A DNA stretch of 64,000 nucleotides from Streptomyces fildesensis (GCF_016107395.1 NZ_JAAIKO010000038.1:23081-87080), one strand, 5' to 3'; shown: positions 1 to 8,445, numbered from the stretch's first letter. Program-made: numbers and translations. The notes: generated from the sequence alone by a model not told the origin.

Positions 1-9
1 CCGCTCATC

Positions 10-177
10 TCACCCGTCGGCCGGACACCGAGCCCCCAGGTAGAAGCGCTCGGGGCCGTCCTCGCCCGGGTGCCGGCTGGTCGTGAGTCGGGTGCCACCG
101 CGGCGGCGGATCTCGGCGGCAACGGCCTCGACCGCAGGCCGGTCCAGGTCCTCCGGAAGTCCGGGCCGGTCCGTCAT
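10..177 (-). CDS. Small hypothetical protein (55 aa)
   Basis: Short complete reading frame starting at ATG 177 with a GGGGG purine run just upstream and ending nine bases from the window edge. The product is charged and soluble, with no signal peptide or membrane segment. Its middle reads RRRGGTRLTTSRHPGEDG and it ends YLGARCPADG. I do not recognise a family. It is divergent from the HAD-like gene at 313 across a 135-base gap that could hold both promoters. Support is only the ribosome-binding site and codon-like composition, so it could be spurious. Confidence 0.45.
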   Translation of the reverse strand: MTDRPGLPEDLDRPAVEAVAAEIRRRGGTRLTTSRHPGEDGPERFYLGARCPADG

Positions 178-312
178 GTGTGCCCCCGCTGGTCGCCCGG
201 GTGTTCGCTCGTGCCGTTCGTTGCCCACCACCGTAGTAGCTGCCGCTGACACACCAGTCGGTGGCTCGCGTCGAGCGACAGTCCCCGGCGAAGGGACCAC
301 TATCGTGCAACC

Positions 313-945
313 GTGAACGGATCCGTCCAGCGCCCACTGCTCTTCCTCGACGTCGACGGCCCGCTCATCCCGTTCGGGGCGACACCGCAACAGCATCCGA
401 ACGGCTATCCGACGTATCGGACGAGTACCGGTCGGCAGGGAGCCGGATCGCATCCGCTGTTGGCCAGGATCAATCCCGAGTACGGCCCCCGACTGGCGGC
501 ACTGCCGTGCGATCTGGTCTGGGCCACGACATGGATGGCCGACGCGAACGAGTGCATCGCCCCGCTGCTCGGCCTGCCGGATCTGCCGGTCGTGAACTGG
601 CCCGAGCCCTCCGACGAGGACGAGGACCAGGACGAACGGAACGACCCGAACCAGCCGTATGATCCGGATGCTCTGGATGAGCGGGCCGGACTGCACTGGA
701 AGACCCGCGCGCTCGTCGAATGGGCCGCAGGTCGCGCCTTCGTCTGGGTCGACGATGAGATCACCGACGCCGACCGCACCTGGGTCTCCGCACAGCATCA
801 GGGACAAGCCCTCCTCCACCGGGTCGACCCCCGCTGGGGCTTGACCGACCGGGATTTCTTCGCTCTCGACGACTGGCTGCGCCGCACCGCCGGGCTGCCC
901 CCGTCCCACGGCACGGGACATCCCCCGTCTCTGCCGACAGGCTGA
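313..945 (+). CDS. HAD-like hydrolase domain protein
   Basis: A 210-residue protein of the HAD type common in actinomycetes, starting at GTG 313. Visible motifs are LLFLDVDGPL near the N-terminus (motif I, nucleophile D13 and D15), a threonine pair in ATTWMADAN (T72-T73, motif II position) and WVDDEIT (D147-D148, acidic motif IV). An acidic stretch (EDEDQDE) lies between the core motifs. The substrate cannot be told from sequence; phosphatase activity is inferred from the motifs alone. There is no signal peptide, so it is cytoplasmic. It stands alone, 82 bases upstream of the protease/TPR cassette and in the same direction, so it may or may not share that transcript. Confidence 0.75.
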   Translation: MNGSVQRPLLFLDVDGPLIPFGATPQQHPNGYPTYRTSTGRQGAGSHPLLARINPEYGPRLAALPCDLVWATTWMADANECIAPLLGLPDLPVVNWPEPSDEDEDQDERNDPNQPYDPDALDERAGLHWKTRALVEWAAGRAFVWVDDEITDADRTWVSAQHQGQALLHRVDPRWGLTDRDFFALDDWLRRTAGLPPSHGTGHPPSLPTG

Positions 946-1027
946 AAATCGCTCACGGAGCCCTGTCCCGAACCGCACTTCGCTGATTACGGACCCGTAC
1001 ACCCGGGCTGGGCGCCACGATGGCGGC

Positions 1028-1591
1028 GTGAGACTGACTCCCCCTGAGGCCGTACTGATCGGAACAGCGCTGGGCGCCCTCGCTTCGCTCCTCAGCGTGG
1101 GGATCGCGCAGCGCTCCACGACCAGGCGTGAGCGCGAACATCGCGTCTGGGATCGGCGGATGGCGGTCTACGACGAAGCCCTGATCCTGATCCACCGTAT
1201 TGCCCACGACCGCGGGGAGATGCTCCGGACGGGAATCCTCCCCGAACGCCGGAATCCCCAGACCGACCGGGCGGACATCACCCCCGTACTGGCCAAGCTC
1301 GAGATCTATGGTTCCGATCAGCTCCTCGCGGCGCATGAAAAGACCTTCGAGGCCATGCGTGAGTGGATCAATGCCTGGGGTATATGGAAGACCCAGGAGG
1401 AGACCAACCCCCGGCGCTCCGACCGTGATCCCTTATGGGTGATCGTCACGGAGGGGGTCAGGAATGCGGAGGAGGCGGACCGGCGCTTCGTGGAACTGCT
1501 GCGCGCGGAGGCGCGTGCCGATGGGCACGGAAAGCGCAAGGGGGTTCGATTCCGGAACCGAACGGGGGGCCCGACGCGTGACGCACAATGA
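1028..1591 (+). CDS. Membrane-anchored hypothetical protein, first gene of protease/TPR cassette
   Basis: A 187-residue protein with one clear membrane segment at about residues 9-27 (a run ending ALASLLSVGIAQ), followed by a basic RRERE stop-transfer patch and a mostly helical, charged cytoplasmic domain. The start is the GTG at 1028. No known domain is recognised. Its last 14 bases overlap the start of the trypsin-like protease gene, and that gene overlaps the TPR gene by four bases, so all three should be co-transcribed and translationally coupled. The arrangement suggests a membrane tether or sensor for the protease/TPR pair; that role is inference. Confidence 0.7.
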   Translation: MRLTPPEAVLIGTALGALASLLSVGIAQRSTTRREREHRVWDRRMAVYDEALILIHRIAHDRGEMLRTGILPERRNPQTDRADITPVLAKLEIYGSDQLLAAHEKTFEAMREWINAWGIWKTQEETNPRRSDRDPLWVIVTEGVRNAEEADRRFVELLRAEARADGHGKRKGVRFRNRTGGPTRDAQ

Positions 1592-2378
1592 GAACTTCAT
1601 AGAGATATTCCGTGACGATCTCCTCCTGGGATTCGGGGTAAGACTGACACGGAACTTCGCTGTCACCGCCGAGCACTGCCTTCGGGATCGCCCTTCCGAC
1701 AGTGAGCTGTTGAAGGTTCGCCTACCGGACAGCACGTTCGCGACGGGGCTGCTGAAGGATTACGACATGCTGTCCGACCTGGCGTTACTGAGGCTTGGAT
1801 TCCAACAGCCGCCACCGCTTCCCGAAGCATTCTTCGATCGTGTGAAGCACGGCGACCCCTGGAAGGCCGTTCATCGATTATCGGACTCCGACGATTTTCT
1901 GTCCGGCAATGTCGTCGAAGTCTCCCTGCGTTACGGCAGTACGAAGCACAGGGTCGTCAACGCCCTCCGCCTGCAGTGCGACGGTCCGTGCGACGACCAC
2001 CGCCAGTTCTCCGGCAGTCCGATCGAACGAGAAGCCCCTCATCGCGCATCCACCGTACTGGGCCTCCTCGTCAAGAGGCCGCCGTACTGCACGGCGCCGG
2101 CCGACTCGGCATTCGCCGTGACGATAGAGGAGGCGGTCCGCAGCCTGGCAGGTATCAGACTGGTCGTCCCGACCGGCGTATGGCCGGGCACCGGCGCCGG
2201 CTCGGCAGCGAACGGCACAGCAGGGATCCAGACTTCCCCGCTGGTCAAGCCTTACGCCGTAGCGGAAGAAAGCGATCTGGAAGACGACTCCTCATCCAGA
2301 AAGGCCATAGCGGAGGCCCTCGAAAAATCCGATCTGGGCGGCAACATATACCCGTTGTGGAGGGGACGGCTGTCATGA
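1578..2378 (+). CDS. Trypsin-like serine protease (cytoplasmic)
   Basis: A 266-residue protein of the trypsin-like fold with no signal peptide, so it probably acts inside the cell. The chosen start is GTG 1578, with GGGGGG just upstream. The triad can be read directly: H33 in VTAEHCL, D67 in SDLALLRL and S145 in QFSGSP, where the usual GDSGGP is replaced by FSGSP. The C-terminal 60 residues are acidic and serine-rich and may be a linker to a partner. Two leucines are encoded by the rare TTA codon (1785-1787 and 1878-1880), so translation should depend on the bldA tRNA in Streptomyces. Intracellular trypsin-like domains next to TPR proteins are known from predicted bacterial conflict systems. 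The target is unknown. Confidence 0.75.
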   Translation: MTHNENFIEIFRDDLLLGFGVRLTRNFAVTAEHCLRDRPSDSELLKVRLPDSTFATGLLKDYDMLSDLALLRLGFQQPPPLPEAFFDRVKHGDPWKAVHRLSDSDDFLSGNVVEVSLRYGSTKHRVVNALRLQCDGPCDDHRQFSGSPIEREAPHRASTVLGLLVKRPPYCTAPADSAFAVTIEEAVRSLAGIRLVVPTGVWPGTGAGSAANGTAGIQTSPLVKPYAVAEESDLEDDSSSRKAIAEALEKSDLGGNIYPLWRGRLS

Positions 2379-4135
2379 CAGAACGATCACCCATGGGCGC
2401 CGGGGCTCCGGAAGGAAACGTGAACGCACTCGAGACCCTGAACGACGCCATAGAACTGGCGGAGGGCTACCTCCTGGAAGCCGGCGAATCCCGTCCGACG
2501 GGAGATGACCTCCTCGTACGGTTCGTGGCGTGTCTCCGCCACCGCGACCTGGTGGGGGAACCTCACCAGGCGATCGCTCAGCGACTCGCCCATTTCGCGA
2601 AGCTCCTGTCGGCCATCGGCCTGAAGCAGGGATCGCTGACCATAGCCGATCTGACCTTGCGCCATATGGAGATATCGGAGGCCGACCAGGAGATCTATCC
2701 CGCCGCCGTCTGGAACGACCTCGGCATGTTGCTGGCGGAACACGGTGATGTGGAGCGATCCCGGCTCGTCCTGAGCTGCGCCCTCAACAGGGCGCGCCGC
2801 AGCGCCGCCCCTGAGCTCGCCCGGATCCTCTCCAACCTCAGTGCCGTGAGTCTGCGGGCGGACGACCTGGAGGACGCCCGAATATGGGCCGAACAGTCGG
2901 TGCGGGCCATGGGGAAGTACTGGAGCGTCGACAATCCGGAAGCCCGGCTGACCACCGACTGGGTGTTGCTCGAGATAGCCAGGATCCAGCAGGACCAGCC
3001 GGCCATCGGGCGAGCACTGGACGACTTCAGCACCTCGGCCGAGCAGTTCATTCGCGTCAAGGGAAGTGAACATCCGAGAGCCATCGCGGCGCTGGCGGCC
3101 CTGACCGCCGCGAAGTTCGAGGTGGCCGCAGCATCCGACGACACCGACGTCAGCGAACAGACCCTGGGTGATCTGGAGACCATCTCCCTGAACGCCTCGG
3201 CGATTCTCGGTTCCGACCATCGGCAGACCATCGTCACGCAGGCGTCCCTGGCGGAAGCAGAGTTCACTGCAGCGGAGCAAGGCCCGACGTTCGACGCTCG
3301 CAGGAAACGCGCCGTGGCCATGCTGGAGACAGTCGCGGACAACGCCTCGGCGACACTCGGCAGGGATCATCCCCAGACACGCGAAGTGCGTCGAAAACTC
3401 GCTGAATTGCGTGCCGCCGTGACACCCGCCCAGGAACTTCCCTACCTGATCGATCAGGTGTACCGACCTCAGCAGAACACCGAGCGCAACGAAGCGAAGA
3501 AGTCGGCGCTCACGAGGGAGCGATCCATCATCCGGCTGATCGCGCATGCCGGTGCCTCATATTTTCTCAGCCACGTGGATCTGTTCTACCCAGCGATCAT
3601 TCGTGCTCTCGAACGACATATCCACTTCCATGTCGTGCTCAGCAGCCCATGGAACAGCCTGGCCGTCTTCAGCAAGCGGGACGCGACGACGGAGAAGGCC
3701 AACGTTCAGAACATCGTGGACCTCGTCGAGGACAGCCAGTACTACCTGGAAACGTTCCTCCCGGTGATCCAGTCCTACTTGCGGCTTCAGGAACAGTACG
3801 GAGACCTCATCGAGTTGCGGCTGACCCCGATGGACATCTCCGGGTCCACGCTCCTCACCACGGACATGGGATTCTTTGAACCCTATCTGACGGCCAACCC
3901 TGACTTCCGGACCCGTCGAGGACTGAGTGCCTTCGAGATCCGGTTCAGCCAGAGCAGCAGATATTACGACGACAGCGTGGCCGCATTCAATACCCAGTGG
4001 GAATTGGCCAGCACCTGGGGGCAGTTCGGCGCCCACGAGGAACAGCACAAGCAGATTCTTCGCGATGTGGTGTCCGCGCTGAGTGACGACAAGCCGGGAA
4101 GAGCCGTCAAGGAAGGTGCAGAGCGCCCGCGCTGA
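2375..4135 (+). CDS. TPR protein with C-terminal PLD-like/DUF5919-like domain
   Basis: A 586-residue protein starting at ATG 2375, which overlaps the protease stop as ATGA. Residues about 30-370 are a tetratricopeptide-type helical array: recurring A-L-A helices, including WNDLGMLLAEHGDVERSRLV, ILSNLSAVSLRADDLEDARI and two copies ending LG-x-DH-x-QT. From about residue 395 a separate domain begins (SIIRLIAHAGASYFLS, then HFHVVLSSPWNS and FFEPYL, ending in an aromatic YYDDSVAAFNTQWE). That pattern resembles the PLD-like DUF5919 effector domain, but no HKD catalytic motif is visible. The likely picture is TPR sensing joined to an effector, working with the protease made just before it. Domain naming of the C-terminus is by eye. 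Confidence 0.7.
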   Translation: MTERSPMGAGAPEGNVNALETLNDAIELAEGYLLEAGESRPTGDDLLVRFVACLRHRDLVGEPHQAIAQRLAHFAKLLSAIGLKQGSLTIADLTLRHMEISEADQEIYPAAVWNDLGMLLAEHGDVERSRLVLSCALNRARRSAAPELARILSNLSAVSLRADDLEDARIWAEQSVRAMGKYWSVDNPEARLTTDWVLLEIARIQQDQPAIGRALDDFSTSAEQFIRVKGSEHPRAIAALAALTAAKFEVAAASDDTDVSEQTLGDLETISLNASAILGSDHRQTIVTQASLAEAEFTAAEQGPTFDARRKRAVAMLETVADNASATLGRDHPQTREVRRKLAELRAAVTPAQELPYLIDQVYRPQQNTERNEAKKSALTRERSIIRLIAHAGASYFLSHVDLFYPAIIRALERHIHFHVVLSSPWNSLAVFSKRDATTEKANVQNIVDLVEDSQYYLETFLPVIQSYLRLQEQYGDLIELRLTPMDISGSTLLTTDMGFFEPYLTANPDFRTRRGLSAFEIRFSQSSRYYDDSVAAFNTQWELASTWGQFGAHEEQHKQILRDVVSALSDDKPGRAVKEGAERPR

Positions 4136-4517
4136 AACTTCGGACAACGCCGACCGAACCGACGAAGAGCGCCTCCGGCAACGCATCCAGCGGCCAGAAC
4201 TCCCACCTCACACAGCGCTCCGGCTCGCATACCCGGATGTCCCCTTCAAACGCCAGCACCTCTACTCCGACCTGTATATGGTGATTCGCAGCCGGATCAG
4301 GATCCGTCACGCAGACGACCCGCGCGCCGATGGCGCGGACACCGGTCTCCTCCTCCAACTCCCGGCGGGCGGCCTCGATCAAGGTCTCACCCAGTTCGAG
4401 ATGACCGCCGGGCAGTCCCCACGTGCCGGCACCGAAGGCATTGGCACGCAGTCCGAGGAGTACACGATCCCCGACCCGCACGATCGCCTGGACGCCTACC
4501 CGTACGTGCTCCGCCAT
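4107..4517 (-). CDS. Nudix hydrolase
   Basis: A 136-residue single-domain Nudix hydrolase. The Nudix box is complete: GGHLELGETLIEAARRELEE followed by ETGV matches GX5EX7REUXEEXGU, giving a metal-binding site for cleaving nucleoside diphosphates linked to another moiety. The substrate is not predictable. It lies nine bases downstream of the radical SAM gene on the same strand and is very probably co-transcribed with it. Its 3' end overlaps the 3' end of the convergent TPR gene by 29 bases, which ties the two cassettes together physically. Confidence 0.9.
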   Translation of the reverse strand: MAEHVRVGVQAIVRVGDRVLLGLRANAFGAGTWGLPGGHLELGETLIEAARRELEEETGVRAIGARVVCVTDPDPAANHHIQVGVEVLAFEGDIRVCEPERCVRWEFWPLDALPEALFVGSVGVVRSFSAGALHLP

Positions 4518-4526
4518 CCCCGTCCC

Positions 4527-5417
4527 TCACGCATCAGGGTAGGTGTTCACGAAGTTGTCCATGTTTCTCGTCAGAGAAATCAGCTCCCCTGAGGGAAATG
4601 CGCCCTTCATCCCCTCCGAGCACTTCGCCAGCTCGTCGAACAGGTTTCCGATACGCCGCTCGCCGGCCTCGTCGACCACCACCATCTCGCAGTCCGGGTC
4701 GATGAAGAAGTAGCTGCCCGTGCGGGTGGAGTTCCGATAGACACGCAGAGTGACTCCACGCTCGGCAGCGGCCTTCTCGCACTTCCTGACCACTTCGTCG
4801 AAGTCCTCCTGGCTGACCGCGAGCCAGTCCCGATTGTCCGCACCGTAGTTGGTCTCCGACATCTGGTACACCTTCCACACATCGGGAAGCCAGGAGTCCT
4901 CCTCAATCAGGTCGAGAACCCTAGAAGCCCCAGAAAGGTTGAGATGCGTGACAACCGTCCCCAATTTGACCTGAACCGGCTTGTGGTTCTTTCGCACTTC
5001 CGCGAGCAGCGCGAGTACCTTCTCGCGATGCGGTGCGACGCCTGTCCGCAAGGCCGCGTGTTCGATGGGGTCCGCGGATTCCAGGGGCAGGGCGATCCAG
5101 GAGAGGCTGGGGAGGATGCGCTCCATCGTTCGCAGAGGCGCCAGCCCATTGGTACTGAGGACGACTCGCGGCCCCGGGTCTCCCGAGGGAGAGGATCGAT
5201 GCAACGCGCCGACAAGGTCCGCCAGATAAGGCAGAAGCGTGGGCTCGCCCCCAGAAACCACCACTCCCTGCACGCAGGCATCTCGTAATACTTCGGCAAC
5301 CCGCAGGGCGTCCCTTCGAGACATGGAGGGAACCTCATGCCTGGGCCCGAAACAGAAGGGACAAGTCAAGTTGCACCTGCCGATTGGCCGGAGGTCAACG
5401 AAGGCAGGAAGTTGCAT
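4527..5417 (-). CDS. Radical SAM enzyme, viperin-like layout
   Basis: A 296-residue radical SAM enzyme with the cluster motif CNLTCPFC (C15, C19, C22) close to the N-terminus, followed by VVVSGGEPTLL (SAM-binding GGEP) and VVLSTNG. The C-terminal third contains DVWKVYQMSETNYG, an EDFDEVVRKCEKA helix, then GSYFFIDPDCEMVV. That order parallels the region of animal viperin with WKVFQ, a DEEF-containing helix and SYLILDEYMRFL. The gene could be a prokaryotic-viperin relative or another member of the wider radical SAM group. Leucine 44 is encoded by TTA (antisense 5286-5288), so translation may need bldA tRNA. The Nudix gene follows immediately. Radical SAM chemistry is certain from motifs; a viperin-type CTP substrate is inference. 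Confidence 0.8.
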   Translation of the reverse strand: MQLPAFVDLRPIGRCNLTCPFCFGPRHEVPSMSRRDALRVAEVLRDACVQGVVVSGGEPTLLPYLADLVGALHRSSPSGDPGPRVVLSTNGLAPLRTMERILPSLSWIALPLESADPIEHAALRTGVAPHREKVLALLAEVRKNHKPVQVKLGTVVTHLNLSGASRVLDLIEEDSWLPDVWKVYQMSETNYGADNRDWLAVSQEDFDEVVRKCEKAAAERGVTLRVYRNSTRTGSYFFIDPDCEMVVVDEAGERRIGNLFDELAKCSEGMKGAFPSGELISLTRNMDNFVNTYPDA

Positions 5418-5683
5418 GATGGGACTCTAAACCAAATCCGTAGCACTGAACGTGAACAATCGCAGCTCGAACTGAAGCCCGCAATGGGCCATCCACTCGC
5501 TCAAGATCACTCCCGTCACAGATCACGATCTCGTTGGACGCGCATGCTCGGAACATCAGTGCGATGATCAACAGTCGGGCCTGTCCGCCCCTCACCATGA
5601 CGGCCCAGCCCGCTCGCAGCAGGGTGGAGCGCCAGGGTCCAGGGGCAGCCGGCCGGCGCGGAGCCGCATGGAAGGATGGGCCC

Positions 5684-6712
5684 ATGGGATCGCGGCTGCC
5701 GTTCGGGGACGAGTTGAGGAGTGAACTGGGATCGCCCGGTCGCTCACGCAGACTGGGCAGCAGCCCCCGCTCACGTGTGTGGCGCGTTGAGCTGCCTGGA
5801 GCGTCGGCCGTGGTGAAGCAGTTCGTGGAGGGCCCCGACGCCGCCGAGCGGTACACACGTGAGGTGACCGCTCTGCGGCTGGCCGGCCGGGCCGCATCAC
5901 CCGTGGTGCCCGCGCTGCTGGCCACCGATCCCGGCGAGCGTGTGGTGGTGCTGGAGCACTGGGAGCACCAACAACCCGCCGGCGACTGGATCGTCGACTA
6001 CGCCGCCGCGCTGGCCCAGCTGCACACCACCACCGGTCCGCAGGATGTCGGCGTGCTCCCCCGCTGGCAGGGTCCGGGTCAGGACGACGTCGACGCGTTC
6101 CTCCGGTTGGCCGCGGTGCTGGAGGCTCCCGTGCCGCCCGGAGTGTCCGAAGAACTCGAAGCCCTCATCGACCGGCTCGACCGAGCACCCGGGCATGCGC
6201 TTCTGCACGGGGATCCGTGCCCTGGCAACGACCTGCACACCACGGCGGGAGTCAGGTTCATCGACTTCGAGCAGGCCTCGCTGGGCAGCGGCGTCATGGA
6301 GCTCGCCTATCTGCGCATCGGATTTCCCACCTGCTGGTGCGTCACCTCGGCGAACGAACCGCTGCTGGAGCGGGCCGAGAACGCCTACCGAACCGCGTGG
6401 CGCGCGGCGACCGGATCGGAGATCCAGGGCGACCTCACCGACGCGTGCGCCGGCTGGCTGATCCGCGGCGACGCGCTGGTCCAGCGTGCACACCGCGACG
6501 GCACCGACCACCTGGCACGTGTCCCGAGGCGGGACTGGAAGTGGGGTACGGCAACCGCTCGGCAGCGGCTCGTCCACCGACTCGGAGTCGTCGGCAGGAT
6601 GGCCGCCGGCCATGCCTCGCTCCAGGGCGTGAGCAGCCTCAGCACGGACATGCGTCAGCGGATGCTCGCCCGGTGGTCCGCGATTCAGCCGGTCCCGAGC
6701 GAACGACCGTAG
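5684..6712 (+). CDS. Aminoglycoside-phosphotransferase-fold kinase
   Basis: A 342-residue protein of the APH / choline kinase fold. The start is ATG 5684 because GGAAGG lies eight bases upstream; longer in-frame starts have no such site. The catalytic loop reads LLHGDPCPGND, matching HGDxxxxN, followed by the metal-binding aspartate in VRFIDFEQASLG. The N-lobe has a conserved-looking lysine in ASAVVKQFVEG. Members phosphorylate small molecules including aminoglycosides, but many actinomycete copies have unknown substrates, so resistance should not be assumed. It is convergent with the GH16 gene across a strong bidirectional hairpin. Confidence 0.8.
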   Translation: MGSRLPFGDELRSELGSPGRSRRLGSSPRSRVWRVELPGASAVVKQFVEGPDAAERYTREVTALRLAGRAASPVVPALLATDPGERVVVLEHWEHQQPAGDWIVDYAAALAQLHTTTGPQDVGVLPRWQGPGQDDVDAFLRLAAVLEAPVPPGVSEELEALIDRLDRAPGHALLHGDPCPGNDLHTTAGVRFIDFEQASLGSGVMELAYLRIGFPTCWCVTSANEPLLERAENAYRTAWRAATGSEIQGDLTDACAGWLIRGDALVQRAHRDGTDHLARVPRRDWKWGTATARQRLVHRLGVVGRMAAGHASLQGVSSLSTDMRQRMLARWSAIQPVPSERP

Positions 6713-6723
6713 CGCTCCGAGAT

Positions 6724-6755
6724 GTGCCCGGCCGGCTCAAGGGCCGGCCGGGCAC
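6724..6755. terminator. Bidirectional hairpin between convergent genes
   Basis: A perfect 13-base inverted repeat, GTGCCCGGCCGGC and its complement, with a six-base loop. It lies between the 3' ends of the phosphotransferase and GH16 genes. Its strength and symmetry fit an intrinsic terminator serving both strands, although the trailing T-run is poor, as is usual in Streptomyces. Confidence 0.75.
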
Positions 6756-6775
6756 CTGACGTTCCGACGTGTCGG

Positions 6776-8059
6776 TCAGGTGGCGAGGTGCCACTGCTGG
6801 TTGGCGGCGGAGCTGTTGCAGGCCCAGATCTGGAGCCGGGTGCCGTTGGCGGAACTGGCGCCGGTGGCGTCCAGGCAGCGGCCCGATCCCGTGTTGACGA
6901 GAGTGCTTCCGGCGCCCGCGGTCCACTTCTGCGCTGCGGTGCCGTTGCAGTCGTAGAGCTGGATCTTGGTGCCGTCAGCGGTGCCCGCGGCGGTGACGTC
7001 CATGCACTTGCCGAGCGCTCGCAGGGTGCCGTCGGACGAGGAGGTCCAGGCCTGCGCGCCCGTTCCGTTGCAGTCGTAGAGCTGTATGGGCGTGCCGTTG
7101 GCGCTGTTCGACGCCGCTACGTCGACACACTTGTTGCCGATTCCGGTGAGCGGGTGGCCGGTGCCGCCGCCCGAGGTGTCGCTGGTGGTGACGTGCACGT
7201 AGTCCACGACGAGCTGCTGCGGAAACGTGGTGCCGGAGTTGGGGTCGCCGGGCCAGTCACCGCCCACCGCGAGGTTGAGGAGCAGGTAGAAGGGGTGGTC
7301 GAACACCCAGCGGTTGCCGTTGAGGTCGGCGGGGGTGCGCGTCTCGTAGACATTGCCGTCGACGGACCACTTGATGGAGTTCGGCGCCCAGTCGACGGCG
7401 AAGGTGTGGAAGGCGTCGGAGAAGCTCTGGCCGCCGGGGAGCGTGAAACCGGCACCGATGCCGCCGGCTCCGGAGTAGCCGGGGCCGTGGATGGTGCCGT
7501 GTACGGAGCCGGGCTCGAAGCCGACGTTCTCCATGATGTCGATCTCACCACTGCCGGGCCAGCCGGCCGTGCCGATGTCGTTGCCGAGCATCCAGAACGC
7601 GGGCCACATGCCCTGGCCGCGCGGGAGTTTCATGCGGGTCTCGAAGTGGCCGTACGCCTGGGTGAACTTGGTGGGCGTGGAGAGCCGGGCGGAGGTGTAC
7701 TGACAGGTGCCGTACCAGCACTGGTAGTTGGCCGGGTTCTCCTTGCGGGCGGTGATGACGAGATTGCCCTGGCCGTCGAGGGCAGCGTTGTGGTTACCGC
7801 TCGTGTAGTACTCCCGCTCGTGGTTGTTGACGTTGTCGCCGGTCTCGTAGCCCCATTTGGAGCTGTCGACCGCGCTTCCCGCGGCACCGTTGAAGTCATC
7901 GGTGAACGTGGCGGCGGCCGCCGCGGGAGACGTGTTCTCGGCTCCGGAGGCTTGGGGGGACAGCGCCTGCTGGAGCCAGCCGCAGAGCAGGAGCACGGCG
8001 GCGGCGAACAGTGCGAGGGGGCGGGGGCTGATGCGTCGGGTGGGGGGTGACGCCGACAT
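6776..8059 (-). CDS. Secreted GH16 endo-beta-1,3-glucanase with ricin-type lectin tail
   Basis: A 427-residue secreted glycoside hydrolase of family 16 (laminarinase-like). The start is ATG 8059, preceded by GAGGAG. A signal peptide spans about residues 1-41 (basic RRISPRP, then hydrophobic LALFAAAVLLLCGWL). The catalytic signature is EIDIME at E172 (nucleophile), D174 and E177 (acid/base), within GSGEIDIMENVG. From about residue 300 a beta-trefoil ricin-B/CBM13 module carries three repeats with CVDV, CMDV and CLDA starts and QxW ends. This tail is nearly identical to that of the divergent ThuA protein. Expected role: breaking down fungal or algal beta-glucan outside the cell. A DasR-like site lies in the shared upstream region. 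Confidence 0.93.
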   Translation of the reverse strand: MSASPPTRRISPRPLALFAAAVLLLCGWLQQALSPQASGAENTSPAAAAATFTDDFNGAAGSAVDSSKWGYETGDNVNNHEREYYTSGNHNAALDGQGNLVITARKENPANYQCWYGTCQYTSARLSTPTKFTQAYGHFETRMKLPRGQGMWPAFWMLGNDIGTAGWPGSGEIDIMENVGFEPGSVHGTIHGPGYSGAGGIGAGFTLPGGQSFSDAFHTFAVDWAPNSIKWSVDGNVYETRTPADLNGNRWVFDHPFYLLLNLAVGGDWPGDPNSGTTFPQQLVVDYVHVTTSDTSGGGTGHPLTGIGNKCVDVAASNSANGTPIQLYDCNGTGAQAWTSSSDGTLRALGKCMDVTAAGTADGTKIQLYDCNGTAAQKWTAGAGSTLVNTGSGRCLDATGASSANGTRLQIWACNSSAANQQWHLAT

Positions 8060-8433
8060 GACGGGCTCCTCAGTGGGGGACGGTGGAAAGCCGGAAGGCA
8101 GTCGTGCTCCTCGCTTCACGGATGGGGGGCTGCGGGTTCCGGGCACAGAGACGACGGGGGGTAAGCACTCACGTCCTCGTCGTACGACAGAACATGACAG
8201 GGCATGACGGACGGGACATGGCGACACCTGGGCTACACATACCGGCCCGTGCGGGCACGCGGGTACGAGGGGTCAGCTGAGGCAAGGTACCGCTTCCGGC
8301 GCCCCGCAGCGTCGGAACAGTCGGTACACGACAAGCCCCAGGCAGAGTCCCACGGTTGATGTACGGCCGGTCGAGGTGCGGCCCGAGCGGGTCGGGACAG
8401 TGTCCTGAAACGCTGTACGACCACGACCATGCT

Positions 8434-8445
8434 TGGACTAGACCA
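8434..8445. promoter_or_regulatory. DasR-type (dre-like) palindrome
   Basis: TGGACTAGACCA matches 11 of 12 bases of the dre core TGGTCTAGACCA bound by the GntR-family regulator DasR. It lies 374 bases upstream of the GH16 start and 323 bases upstream of the ThuA-protein start, in the 709-base divergent region. Control by N-acetylglucosamine catabolism would fit secreted polysaccharide enzymes. The distance to the start codons is long, so the functional link is inferred. Confidence 0.5.

Noticed and set aside
10..1119. Long minus-strand open frame (369 codons) opposite the HAD-like gene
   Set aside because: It is an antisense shadow with Arg/Gly/Pro-rich composition; only its last 55 codons, which have a ribosome site, were kept as a possible gene.
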